A DNA stretch of 64,000 nucleotides, from the NCBI GenBank assembly GCA_964429135.1, contig CAYSAU010000017.1, positions 8,499-72,498 of the forward strand, read 5' to 3'. Positions 44,558 to 52,726 of this stretch are shown piece after piece; positions within the stretch are counted from its first letter, which is position 1, and every line of letters starts with the position of its first letter. A model generated the notes under the pieces. That model was given only the letters and a program-made list of their open reading frames with translations. It made no database searches and was not told the DNA's origin. This DNA is from CAZSDU01 sp964429135 (GTDB lineage Bacteria; Bacteroidota; Bacteroidia; Bacteroidales; FEN-979). A program made the position numbers and the translations under genes.

Positions 44558-45475
44558 ATGGAAAACCTGAACCCCAAAGTCATAAAAGCGCTGACCGAAC
44601 ATGCCAACGAGATCGTGGCAGGGTCGTATAAGAATGTAGATCAAATTTTTAAGCTGACCGACCAGACTAAAAATTCACCCGAACTGGCCGAACTGGCCGA
44701 GACCTTCGGCATGATGACGGTAAAGATCGAAGCAAGGGAATATGCTCTTGAAAACACCATTGAAGAGCTGAAAAAAAAGAATGTGCAGATAGAACTGCTG
44801 AACAACCAGCGGTCCCTGCTCAGTATTGTCTTTGTAGGCATTGTCCTGCTGATCACATGCTATATTTTCGTTCTGGGTTTTATCCACGATCAAACCTTCT
44901 CCAATCAATTCATCGCAAAATTTGTCACCAATTATCCGGTAGTTGAGATTATCTCACTGATAGCAGTACTCATGATGGTTCTGACCAGTAACCTTCGCCT
45001 AAAAGATTTCGGTTTAACTTTTACAGGTTGGAAACGATCAGTCATAGAATCCTTGATCACTTCCGGTGCGTTTATTCTCCTGCTTGTGGTGATAAAGTAT
45101 CTCAGCAACCGTTATCTTCCGGGTCTTTTCCGGGAAAAGAAACTTTTCGATCTCTCCTATTTTGGTGTCACCTACATCACCTATCTGGGGGTGGCTCCCC
45201 TCCAGGAGTTTATTGCCCGCGGGGCGGTACAGGGCACTCTGGAAAAGATCCTGGATCTCCGTTACCGGGGATTTTTTGTCATCCTGGTTACCACTTTTCT
45301 ATTTGGAGCCGTGCACATGATGACTTCCCTAAACCTGGCAATAGTTTCGTTTATCACCGGGTGGCTCTGGGGCTGGATGTATCACCGTCAGAAAAATCTT
45401 ATAGGCGTAAGCCTTTCTCATTTTCTGATCGGAAATATTTCGGGGCTGATGGGGTATTGGACTTTATTAGAATAG
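44558..45475 (+). CDS. HAMP-like/CPBP intramembrane protease-like protein B
   Basis: 305 residues. The N-terminus, LTEHANEIVAGSYKNVDQIFKLT...PELAELAETFGMMTVKIEAREY, aligns closely over ~60 residues with that of protein A (39000-39902), then come about eight helices with the CPBP motifs: PLQEFIARGAVQG (Q-E instead of E-E), FGAVHMMTS and LSHFLIGN. Both paralogues share the changed first motif, so the change is old and conserved rather than a decayed copy. Function is unknown; CPBP proteins include CAAX proteases and immunity proteins. Confidence 0.75.
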   Translation: MENLNPKVIKALTEHANEIVAGSYKNVDQIFKLTDQTKNSPELAELAETFGMMTVKIEAREYALENTIEELKKKNVQIELLNNQRSLLSIVFVGIVLLITCYIFVLGFIHDQTFSNQFIAKFVTNYPVVEIISLIAVLMMVLTSNLRLKDFGLTFTGWKRSVIESLITSGAFILLLVVIKYLSNRYLPGLFREKKLFDLSYFGVTYITYLGVAPLQEFIARGAVQGTLEKILDLRYRGFFVILVTTFLFGAVHMMTSLNLAIVSFITGWLWGWMYHRQKNLIGVSLSHFLIGNISGLMGYWTLLE

Positions 45476-45496
45476 AAACAAATTACCCATTTAAAA

Positions 45497-45559
45497 GAAT
45501 AATACGACTCTAAGCTCACGAGGAGGAGGTTTGAGTGATTTTGCTATCCCGAAAATTGT
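45497..45559. repeat. 62-bp repeat, copy 1
   Basis: Shares about 62 bases with 48892-48954: a common block TCACGAGGAGGAGGTTTGAGTGAT (24 identical bases, at 45516-45539 here) and flanking similarity (GAATAAtACGACTC, GAAAATTG). Copy 1 runs into the promoter of the dynamin-like gene. Nature unknown. Confidence 0.7.
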
Positions 45560-45561
45560 TA

Positions 45562-45569
45562 TATCTTTG
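45562..45569 (+). promoter_or_regulatory. -7 promoter box TATCTTTG (dynamin-like operon)
   Basis: TATCTTTG with a TTTTG (45539-45543) 18 bases upstream as -33 element, the best complete promoter in the window. It would drive the dynamin-like GTPase and antiporter; leader about 70 bases. Confidence 0.6.
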
Positions 45570-45602
45570 CACCCGGCAATGGAGTCTGCCATAAACCGTC
45601 CT

Positions 45603-45642
45603 GAATGACTGATGACTCCTGACTAAACGAAGTCAGTCATTC
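45603..45642 (+). promoter_or_regulatory. Leader hairpin before the dynamin-like start
   Basis: A perfect 10-bp inverted repeat, GAATGACTGA (45603-45612) and TCAGTCATTC (45633-45642), 20-base loop, ends 2 bases before the ATG at 45645. It may act on translation. Confidence 0.5.
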
Positions 45643-45644
45643 AA

Positions 45645-47348
45645 ATGCCCGAGTCACATCCATACAGGAATCAACCGGAGATGCCAGGTTTTCAGAATTT
45701 TCTGAAAACACTTGAGCAGTTTTACAGGCAATTGAACCTTCCTGAAAAATCTGATGAACTACAACGGATTGCTACAACGATTACTGCATCAGACTTCATC
45801 GATGTGGCCGTTGTGGGGCAGTTCAAGGCCGGAAAGAGCTCCTTTATCAATTCCCTCCTGGGAGAACAGGTCATCCCAACCGGGTTTCTGCCAGTCACTT
45901 CGGTCATAACCCGGGTCCGTTATGGCAAACACCTTGAGGTCATTTTAAAGCATCAAAACGGGCAGTCGGAGACCATTCCGCCTGAAAAGCTGATCGAGTA
46001 TTGTTCTGAGCAGTTCAATCCCGGCAACAAAAAAATGATTGAAGTCATCGATGTTTACCACCCCGTTCTGCGTGACATCTGGAAGATCCGCCTTGTCGAC
46101 ACCCCAGGCCTGGGAAGCATCTCTGAGGAGACCACCCAAGTGACTACCCGATGGCTGAATGAGGCCAGTTTCGCCCTTCTCATCATCAGCTCCGAGAGGC
46201 CGCTTTCTGCGGCAGACCTTGGAGTCGTCGAGGAGTTGAAGAAGATCTGTCCGAGGATTTCTCTGATCATCACAAAAATCGACCTTGTTCCGCAGGATGA
46301 ACACCCGCGCCTGATGGAGTATATCCAAACCGGCATCTCATCTATTTCCACGGATTACCCGATTCAGATCCTGGGATACTCCATCTATAACCATTCCGAC
46401 GATTACAGAGGAAAGATCCTTCAACAGATCATCCGTCCCATGCAGGAGCAGTTTGCTGACGAAAAGGCCTTGGTGTCGGTGCATAAGATCTCGGGCCTGG
46501 TCAGGGATTGCCTGCAGTACACGGAAATCGTCTTGCGAAGCCAGGAAAAGTTCAGGGACAATGAAAAGCAGCTGCTCGGGGTGATCAGTGAGATCGAAAA
46601 AAACAGAGAGCATTACAAGACGGAACTGCTATATACAACAACTGCCTTCAAGGGTGAAGTGAGAGCGATGCTGGAGAATATCATTATCCCCTTCCAGGAA
46701 GAGATTATCCGGAAGCTGAACAGTTCTTTCGATAAGGAGATGGAATTGCACAAGGGGATGCTGTACAAAGTGACCCGGTGGTTTGAGAAGTGGATCATCG
46801 ATTCTATCCGCAGCGAGGTAAACCAGACTTATCGAGATACTCTGCCGAAAATAGACTTGTTCCTGGATGGCAAGGCCGGATTTTACACCCATTTCATCAA
46901 AACCTTCCAGCAATCCTACAAACAGTTCATCCATGATCTCTACAGTGTCGATATCAGGATCGAACCCGTAAGCGTGGCTCCGTTACCTATCGGGACCCCT
47001 GATATTTCCGTTTACCGGATCTTTGATTCTCACCTGGATCTATTCTTTTTCTTCCTTCCGGCAGGCCTGATCCGGCCCTTCTTAACGAAATACTTCAAAA
47101 GGCAGATCGAATACGAGGTAGAAAAGAACCTTCGCAGGCATATTTCCATTCTGACGGAGAAGATCCTGAAGATCATCGATGAATATCACAAGTTCAGCTC
47201 GAAAACGATACTGAATGAGCTTATAACCCTTCAGCGGCTTGTTCAATCGAAGAGCGGTATAGAAAAACCATACATTGAGATGAGAATAGAACTCCAGGGA
47301 ATGATTGAAGAACTTAATACCATGAATACTAAAAATAGAAATATATGA
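45645..47348 (+). CDS. Dynamin-family large GTPase
   Basis: 567 residues. GTPase motifs: G1 GQFKAGKS at 58-65, G3 DTPG at 152-155, G4 TKID at 210-213. The N-terminus matches bacterial dynamin-like proteins (VAVVGQFKAGKSSFINSLLGE...PTGFLPVTSVITRVRYG). A long coiled-coil stretch follows and a hydrophobic paddle-like segment (LFFFFLPAGLIRPFL, about 466-482) could insert in membranes. It would remodel or repair membranes. Its stop overlaps the antiporter start as ATGA, so it is tied to a Kef-type antiporter. A leader hairpin and a strong promoter lie upstream. Confidence 0.88.
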   Translation: MPESHPYRNQPEMPGFQNFLKTLEQFYRQLNLPEKSDELQRIATTITASDFIDVAVVGQFKAGKSSFINSLLGEQVIPTGFLPVTSVITRVRYGKHLEVILKHQNGQSETIPPEKLIEYCSEQFNPGNKKMIEVIDVYHPVLRDIWKIRLVDTPGLGSISEETTQVTTRWLNEASFALLIISSERPLSAADLGVVEELKKICPRISLIITKIDLVPQDEHPRLMEYIQTGISSISTDYPIQILGYSIYNHSDDYRGKILQQIIRPMQEQFADEKALVSVHKISGLVRDCLQYTEIVLRSQEKFRDNEKQLLGVISEIEKNREHYKTELLYTTTAFKGEVRAMLENIIIPFQEEIIRKLNSSFDKEMELHKGMLYKVTRWFEKWIIDSIRSEVNQTYRDTLPKIDLFLDGKAGFYTHFIKTFQQSYKQFIHDLYSVDIRIEPVSVAPLPIGTPDISVYRIFDSHLDLFFFFLPAGLIRPFLTKYFKRQIEYEVEKNLRRHISILTEKILKIIDEYHKFSSKTILNELITLQRLVQSKSGIEKPYIEMRIELQGMIEELNTMNTKNRNI

Positions 47349-48565
47349 TCGACATTTTTTTTACCGCTACCCTTTGGCTTTTCCTTGCAGTCGTTGCGAC
47401 TGTCATTGCAAACAAGTTAAAGATATCCATGGCGTTGATAGAATTATGCGTGGGAGCCTTGGCAGGTTATGTGCTTACTCATTATTTCACACAGGATATC
47501 ATGAAAACCAATGAGGAATGGATCCGGTTTGTAGCATCCACCGGAGCCATTTTATTGACCTTTCTGGCCGGTACAGAACTAGAACCTTCAGTGCTTAAAT
47601 CGAAAAGAAAGGAAGTAGTGATCATCGGAATACTTGGTTTTCTATTGCCGTTTTTAGGAGCTGCAGCGGTAGCAAAATACCTGCTTGCCTGGAGTTTAAA
47701 AGCAAGTTTGCTTACCGGTATCGCACTTTCAACGACTTCGATGGCGGTAGTTTATGCAGTCATGCTCGAGTACGGCTTTAACAAAACAGAATTCGGAAAA
47801 GGGATTCTTGGAGCATGTTTTGTTAATGACCTGGGAACGGTCATTGCATTGGGATTAATTTTTGCTCCCTTCACTTTAAGAACCGTGATTTTTGTAGCTA
47901 TCACCGTATCGGCCTTCTTCTTTCTGCCTTATTTGACCCGGCATTTGATGAGACTTTACGCATTTAAAACTGCTGCAATCCGGACGAAATGGGTCCTTTT
48001 CATATTATTCCTTCTGGGTTCATTGGCACTCTGGGCAGGAAGTGAGGCGGTTTTGCCGGCTTATATTGTCGGGATGGTCCTTGCAACCACATTAAATAAG
48101 GATGACCATTTTATCAGAAGGCTAAGGACCCTGACCATCGGATTTCTCACACCTATATACTTTATCCGGGCTGGAGCACTGGTTTCAATTCCGGCGCTAA
48201 TTACTGCACCCTTATTGATTTTGATATTATTTGTGTCAAAGGTGATGCCGAAGATGGGGCTGTTCCCGGTTATTAGTCGATTTCGCAGCCACAGGAAAGA
48301 ACGCTGGTATTATACTCTTCTGATGTCAACCGGGTTGACTTTTGGAACCATTTCAGCCTTGTACGGGTTGACCAATGGAATTATCTCAAAAGAACAATAC
48401 TCCTATCTTGTTGCAGTAGTCATCGGAAGTGCAATCATTCCGACAGTAATTGCGAATTTTGCATTTCTGCCGGACCATCTTTTGAAGATCCCGACCACTG
48501 ATGAAGAAATCCTGCAGCTCGATACCGAAAACAATCAAGAATTACAACCCGAAGAAGTCAAATGA
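47345..48565 (+). CDS. Kef-type cation:proton antiporter (CPA2)
   Basis: 406 residues with about 12 helices. CPA2 signatures: the first half has IELCVGALAGYVLTHYF and GAILLTFLAGTELEP, the second half SMAVVYAVMLEYGF and ACFVNDLGTVIALGLIF with the typical N-D pair at the ion site. No TrkA-N regulatory domain is present; the C-terminus is short. It would exchange monovalent cations (K+ or Na+) for protons. It is translationally coupled to the dynamin-like GTPase. Confidence 0.85.
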   Translation: MIDIFFTATLWLFLAVVATVIANKLKISMALIELCVGALAGYVLTHYFTQDIMKTNEEWIRFVASTGAILLTFLAGTELEPSVLKSKRKEVVIIGILGFLLPFLGAAAVAKYLLAWSLKASLLTGIALSTTSMAVVYAVMLEYGFNKTEFGKGILGACFVNDLGTVIALGLIFAPFTLRTVIFVAITVSAFFFLPYLTRHLMRLYAFKTAAIRTKWVLFILFLLGSLALWAGSEAVLPAYIVGMVLATTLNKDDHFIRRLRTLTIGFLTPIYFIRAGALVSIPALITAPLLILILFVSKVMPKMGLFPVISRFRSHRKERWYYTLLMSTGLTFGTISALYGLTNGIISKEQYSYLVAVVIGSAIIPTVIANFAFLPDHLLKIPTTDEEILQLDTENNQELQPEEVK

Positions 48566-48612
48566 AAAAATCGTCTAGGCTATCCTTGAAGGCATGTCAG
48601 TGCAGACAGAAT

Positions 48613-48732
48613 CTAACTGGGGTACTGGGTGAAAAAATCGAGATCGTTGGAGACGATAGCTTCTGCACGAATAAAAAGATCCTTGCAGAGAGGATTTCCA
48701 ATTAAAGCGAATTCTTCTCAGGTAATTTTATT
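48613..48732 (-). pseudogene. Degraded PIN-domain toxin-like fragment
   Basis: In the minus direction this translates to ...ITxEEFALIGNPLCKDLFIRAEAIVSNDLDFFTQYPS and then a stop, with one internal stop (TGA). The AEAIVSNDLDFF segment resembles the C-terminal conserved aspartate region of PIN-domain toxins (A-D-A-I-V-T-N-D-K-D-F pattern). The upstream half is gone. This is a weak match on about 35 residues. Confidence 0.3.
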
Positions 48733-48891
48733 GAAAAATGTCGAGCTAAACCATGGGTGGGAGAGGATAGTGCAGTATATTGCACTTTTTTAAAGAATGA
48801 CATTTTCTTGTTGATAATTAAATTAAGGGCATTTTAATGCACTTCTTTAAATAGAATTAATTAATAGCGTGGTTAACGATTTAACCATTGA

Positions 48892-48954
48892 GAATAAAAC
48901 GACTCCGGAGTTCACGAGGAGGAGGTTTGAGTGATCTTGTTATACTGAAAATTG
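48892..48954. repeat. 62-bp repeat, copy 2
   Basis: Second copy of the repeat described at 45497-45559, with one base inserted just before the common 24-base block (at 48912-48935 here). The promoter box found after copy 1 has no equivalent here. Confidence 0.7.
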
Positions 48955-49130
48955 ATAATCAAAGTATTAGATGAAACGCTTTAATTGATTTACTTTCCGA
49001 TGCAAAATGTAAAGTAATATTGATTATCAGTTGATTATGTGTTTTGGGCAACAAAAGGGCAACAAAAAAGCAAATATCAACTGAAATCGTAATGCAAAGA
49101 TAGGAAGAAATTTGGGGAATTTTGGACAAT

Positions 49131-49159
49131 AAAAAAGCCCTTGATCTTAACCAAGGGCT
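49131..49159 (-). terminator. Rho-independent terminator
   Basis: AGCCCTTG (49136-49143) pairs with CAAGGGCT (49152-49159), 8-base loop, followed on the minus strand by T6. It ends the DUF6266 transcript just after its stop at 49181. Confidence 0.75.
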
Positions 49160-49180
49160 CTGTTCAGTTTCAGGAATCTT

Positions 49181-49837
49181 CTACTTAACCTTGCTGGCTA
49201 AATCATTCCCTGCTTTGAACTTAATCACTCTTTTTGGCATGTTCGATACAAATTGAGTGTAGTCGGTTGTTACAACGTGCAATGCGGTCATTGCATCAAC
49301 CCAGTCAGATGGTGCTACCACAGAAACTGCTCCATCAGCACGAGTTGCAGCATCAGGATAAATCATTGCTTTGTTTGTGGTGCAGTTGAATAACACAAAT
49401 GTCAGAAGGCTTGCAAGCTCATCCGGATTTTGAGTATTCGGGTCCCAAGCAATATCCATGACCTGGTTCGGTTGTCCTGTAAGAGTTACACTGTTTAAGG
49501 TGCTACCATCAAAATCACAAAGAACAACTTTGGTATGGTCAATCGCAGGTGGGTCACCTGCAAAGGCATTTTTTACATTGATGCTTGTGATTTTGTTGAA
49601 AGGGGACATCTTACGCAAGCTACCTGCATAAACATCGTTTATGAGAGGCAAAACCTGCCTTACAAGGTCAACAGTTGTTGCAAACTTGTTTCTTTGTGTT
49701 ACTTGTCCTACCGTTTGAGGATTTTTTACTTCAATCGGTTTTGAACGCATTACATTTTTCCCAAACTGTTTTGAGAATACAGCAGTACCAAATTTCTTTT
49801 TGGTTCTGCCAGTGATCGGATTTTGTACAATAGCCAT
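49181..49837 (-). CDS. DUF6266-family protein
   Basis: 218 residues. The opening, MAIVQNPITGRTKKKFGTAVFSKQFGKNVMRSKPIEVKNPQT, and the middle resemble the DUF6266 family of Bacteroidota, which has no assigned function and often lies in mobile elements and near type VI-like or phage-like genes. No signal, helix or enzyme motif is seen. A candidate -7 box TATTTTTG on the minus strand at 49931-49938 would give an 87-base leader. An 11-base tandem CGGACTTGATA/CGGACTTGGTA lies at 49877-49898. Confidence 0.65.
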   Translation of the reverse strand: MAIVQNPITGRTKKKFGTAVFSKQFGKNVMRSKPIEVKNPQTVGQVTQRNKFATTVDLVRQVLPLINDVYAGSLRKMSPFNKITSINVKNAFAGDPPAIDHTKVVLCDFDGSTLNSVTLTGQPNQVMDIAWDPNTQNPDELASLLTFVLFNCTTNKAMIYPDAATRADGAVSVVAPSDWVDAMTALHVVTTDYTQFVSNMPKRVIKFKAGNDLASKVK

Positions 49838-50031
49838 TGTTATTAAATTTAAAGTGAATAATTCTTGTTAACTAAGCGGACTTGATACGGACTTGGTACG
49901 GCTTAAATACCTCGATGAACAAATCCATTACAAAAATAGTATCAAATGTACCTGAAAACAACTAAATCACTGGTATTGAGATAGTAATGTATGCTTATGC
50001 TTTCTTTTACTTCAATTTGTATAAAAATGAA

Positions 50032-50052
50032 AAGGGAGTTTTTGGCTCCCTT
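50032..50052 (-). terminator. Rho-independent terminator of the J-domain gene
   Basis: AAGGGAG (50032-50038) pairs with CTCCCTT (50046-50052), 7-base loop, followed by a T-rich stretch on the minus strand, 4 bases after the stop at 50056. Confidence 0.65.
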
Positions 50053-50055
50053 CTG

Positions 50056-50532
50056 TTAATTTGTAAGCTCGAATTTTTTTGAATGATTCTCGATTACATC
50101 ACTGCCGTATTTATTACGGATGTATTCGATTGTTTTTGGGCTTTTATTGCCACTTTTATAGTCTGGTGGGCGGTAATACCACATTACCTTTTTGGGTGCG
50201 AAATAGAAGCCTGTTTGCTTTAATTGCTGTCGGTGTGGGTAGGTGTTGCCACTCAACCAAATCCAGTTTCCGATTAATTCAATGGTAATGCCATTCAATC
50301 CGATAATCTGGTCAATGATTTCAGGATACTTGATAAATTCCTGTTGCTCCTGTTCGGATTTCTCGGCAAACGAAAAGAAGGGATTTTTCATGATGTTTTC
50401 ATATTCGGAATTAATCTGCTGCATCGTGGAAGTTTCTCCGCCACGGTCGGGATGGTGCTTTAAAGCAAGTTCTTTGTACCGCTTTTTTACTTCATCTAAG
50501 GAAGTACAATCTTTGAAAAAATCTGTTTTCAT
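50056..50532 (-). CDS. J-domain (DnaJ-like) protein
   Basis: 158 residues. A J-domain covers about residues 5-55 with the invariant H27-P28-D29 in ELALKHHPDRGGETSTMQQINSEYE. No Gly/Phe region or zinc fingers follow, so it is not a full DnaJ; the C-terminal half (GNWIWLSGNTYPHRQQLKQTGFYFAPKKVMWYYRPPDYK) is a Bacteroidota-element type with no known role. J-proteins bring substrates to DnaK. It is common in mobile regions of Bacteroidota. Confidence 0.85.
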   Translation of the reverse strand: MKTDFFKDCTSLDEVKKRYKELALKHHPDRGGETSTMQQINSEYENIMKNPFFSFAEKSEQEQQEFIKYPEIIDQIIGLNGITIELIGNWIWLSGNTYPHRQQLKQTGFYFAPKKVMWYYRPPDYKSGNKSPKTIEYIRNKYGSDVIENHSKKFELTN

Positions 50533-51800
50533 TGCTATTGTTGATTAAATGTGAAAAAATCGCTGTTAGCTTCGCCTTCGGCTCGCATAAAAAGGATAAT
50601 TCATTAATGAAACCTTAGGCAACCAAAAAGCGGTGCGGTGGCTGAATTGCAAGGTTTTTGCGAAAAAAATACTACCCCCTGCACCTTTTAAAATCAAATA
50701 ATATTGCAGGGGTGTGGAGATTTTTTTTGCAAAACCCGAAGGGCTTGACCTTGCAAGAGCGTGGGGGCTTAACTTTGCTCTAAGGTTTTATTAATGATAC
50801 CGCTAATGTTTTTTGATTTTATTCAAGGGGATGCACTGCTGTTAATGCGAGGTACAAATGTTACCGGTGGGTGGGTTCAGAGGTACAATGTTTCTACGGG
50901 CGAAGTGGGACGGAAGTGTGATTGCTGCGGGGTGGAGGTTTTGGCGTGTGTTTTTGTTTTCAGGGCAGTGGAAACGGCAGGGATGGCAAAAAATATCGAA
51001 CAAATCAGGGATGGCTGCAAAGTAGCAAGCTGCAAAACCTTAATGTAAAAATGATTAGTGGTGAAATGAACGGAACTGAAATGAAATGGAGCGTTGGTGC
51101 AGCGAAGCGTAACCATTAGCGGAATGGAATGGAAGTGGAGTGAATGAACCTCTAATATAAATTAAATACTTGCTGCTTGCTGCTTTGCATTGGGTGGGCT
51201 TTGTTCTGATATTTTTTTAGGGTTGGCAGCCGTTTCCGAAGGGCTGGTACAAAAACCATGACAAAACCGAAGCGGAGGAGTGTGTTGGCTAAGGGATAGC
51301 CAAGATTGCCCATCAAAGGGCAAAAAAGAAAAGCTAAATCGAAGGTAGAATGCTCGAAGTACGGCGTGGGTGGGCTGTGCGGCTATTTAACATAATGTGC
51401 TTATAGGACAGCCGAATTATGATATTTATACCGCTGAAAATAGGCTGTTCCTATAAGATCACATTATGTTAATATAGCTTTGGGTTGTTTTTTTCTGGCA
51501 CAAGCGGAACGGTGGTGGTGGTTGGAGTGAAGCGAATTTTTGCTTTTGAGCGGTGGCGTAGCTCTTTGCAACCGCAATGGAGCGATAGCGGAATGAGGAT
51601 TACTCACAGGTTATTTTATTTTCAAAGGTGTTCGTGAGCTGCTAAAGCAGGTTGCAATGTGCTACTGTGCGGTGGCATGGCAAAAAGTGTGACAGAAAAA
51701 AACAACAGAAGGGCTGGCGTGGGGAGTGGCTATAAAAGACAGTAAAGCCCGCAACGCTTTATTTTAAGTGAGGGCGATGGATTTTATAGACACGGGGGAC
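50533..51800. other. 1.27 kb non-coding stretch of the element
   Basis: No gene I would support; short open frames have no family traits. Noteworthy are purine-rich stretches of repeated GGAATGGAATGGAAGTGGAG type (near 51110-51145), G-rich triplets, and the large inverted repeat at 51382-51478. Non-coding regions of this sort occur in Bacteroidota conjugative elements, where they may hold an origin of transfer; no relaxase is in the window. Confidence 0.4.
51382..51478. repeat. Large imperfect inverted repeat (hairpin)
   Basis: Arms 51382-51413 and 51443-51478 pair: GCTAT/ATAGC, TTAACATAATGTG with CACATTATGTTAA (13 perfect bases), then CTTATAGGA and CAGCC with two bulges; the loop is about 29 bases. 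Total about 97 bases. It could be a transfer origin, a replication or recombination structure, or a small inverted-repeat element. Confidence 0.7.
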
Positions 51801-52259
51801 TTATTTGGCTGGTTTTGGTTTAATAATACCCTTAGCAATTAATAAGTCATTAATATCAATTGATGGTAAGGAATACTTTCCAAAAGGTGCATGAGATGTG
51901 ACATTTGTAATAATTGCTCTTAGACTATTAATACAAATTGATAAACCAGAAATGTAAATAAAATTAAATTTATCATTATCAGTCAATTGCAAATTTTTAT
52001 CAAACTCAAAAATGCCAACACCTTCAGAAAAAATTGAGTATCCTGATAGTTTTTGTTCACTTAAATTGACTTCAATTTTAACGAAGAGTTGTATTATTTC
52101 ATTTTTTAAATCTTGTGCGACGAAATCTATATCAATATTATATGACTCAAAAACATCAGGAATATTAACCGCAATGTTTTCGGATGGTGGAGAAAATTCA
52201 ATACTTTGTTTGAGAAGTAAGAAATTTTTAAGAATAAAAGGTGATTTTTTAGCTAACAT
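51801..52259 (-). CDS. SecB-like chaperone of a toxin-antitoxin-chaperone (TAC) module
   Basis: 152 residues. The fold aligns with SecB along its whole length: an N-terminal strand FILKNFLLLKQSIEFSPP, the IDIDFVAQDLKNEIIQLFVKIEVNLSE strand pair, GVGIFEFDKN (like the GGIFSI of SecB), and the C-terminal FNFIYISGLSICINSLRAIITNVTSHAPFGKYSLPSIDINDLL that matches the ILFPYARE-ITSMVSRGTFPQLNL-PVNFDALF of Escherichia coli SecB. It lies 2 bases after the antitoxin gene. In the known TAC of Mycobacterium, a SecB-like chaperone keeps the HigA antitoxin from being degraded and folds it. So this should be the antitoxin's chaperone rather than a general export factor. Confidence 0.82.
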   Translation of the reverse strand: MLAKKSPFILKNFLLLKQSIEFSPPSENIAVNIPDVFESYNIDIDFVAQDLKNEIIQLFVKIEVNLSEQKLSGYSIFSEGVGIFEFDKNLQLTDNDKFNFIYISGLSICINSLRAIITNVTSHAPFGKYSLPSIDINDLLIAKGIIKPKPAK

Positions 52260-52261
52260 AA

Positions 52262-52726
52262 TTATGCACTCCTTCTTTCAATTAATAAATCTGTAATTTC
52301 TCCAACGGGCTCATTATTATTATAAGTAGGCGAAAATTTATGAAAAACCCAAAATCCCTCAGGCTGCGATTGTGGTTCAACAAGTTGTTCAATATCAATA
52401 TTTGAATAAATATCCATAGATTTATTAGAAACAGCTTTAATTTCAAAAGTCATGTCGAAAAGTTTTTGAAATTTCGCCAAAGTTGGCAGATTAATTAATT
52501 TGGTGCCACGAAACAATTGAGTTATATAGCTTGCAGAAGTACCAATATTATTTGCCAATTCTTTTTTATTCCAATTTTTTTCATCTGATAGTTTTTCAAC
52601 TTCACTTAAAAAACGGAAAGAAATCATTCTATATTCATGTTCTATGTCATTCTGCTTATCTACTTTTGATAATGCAGTATTTAAAATTTTATCTATTTCA
52701 GTTTTAGATTTGAATTTCATACTCAT
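52262..52726 (-). CDS. HigA-like antitoxin (XRE family) with a C-terminal extension
   Basis: 154 residues. An HTH of the XRE type covers about residues 50-85 (NKKELANNIGTSASYITQLFRGTKLINLPTLAKF). The ~50-residue C-terminal tail (DIEQLVEPQSQPEGFWVFHKFSPTYNNN) is hydrophobic and aromatic, unlike a normal HigA; in TAC antitoxins such a tail is the chaperone-addiction region that SecB-like partners bind. Its start overlaps the toxin's 3' end by 23 bases. It represses its own operon in the family. Confidence 0.82.
   Translation of the reverse strand: MSMKFKSKTEIDKILNTALSKVDKQNDIEHEYRMISFRFLSEVEKLSDEKNWNKKELANNIGTSASYITQLFRGTKLINLPTLAKFQKLFDMTFEIKAVSNKSMDIYSNIDIEQLVEPQSQPEGFWVFHKFSPTYNNNEPVGEITDLLIERRSA

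Larger units (their letters stand above)
48566..49130. other. Non-coding gap; left edge of the probable integrated element
   Basis: No intact gene. It holds the second copy of the 62-bp repeat (48892-48954), a degraded PIN-like fragment (48613-48732), a loose direct repeat TGCACTT-TTAAA (about 48781 and 48838) and a tandem GGGCAACAAAA-type pair (about 49047-49070). The base composition shifts to AT-rich to the right. The boundary between chromosomal genes and element genes lies here, but no att site can be fixed without the other end. Confidence 0.4.

Noticed and set aside
48900..49100. tRNA or att site at the left edge of the element
   Set aside because: No cloverleaf or tRNA end was found; tandem GGGCAACAAAA motifs are suggestive but the other element end is outside the window.
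50794..51048. 84-residue open frame on the plus strand in the non-coding stretch
   Set aside because: Low-complexity composition, no promoter box, no family trait; it overlaps other open frames on both strands. Not strong enough to call a gene.
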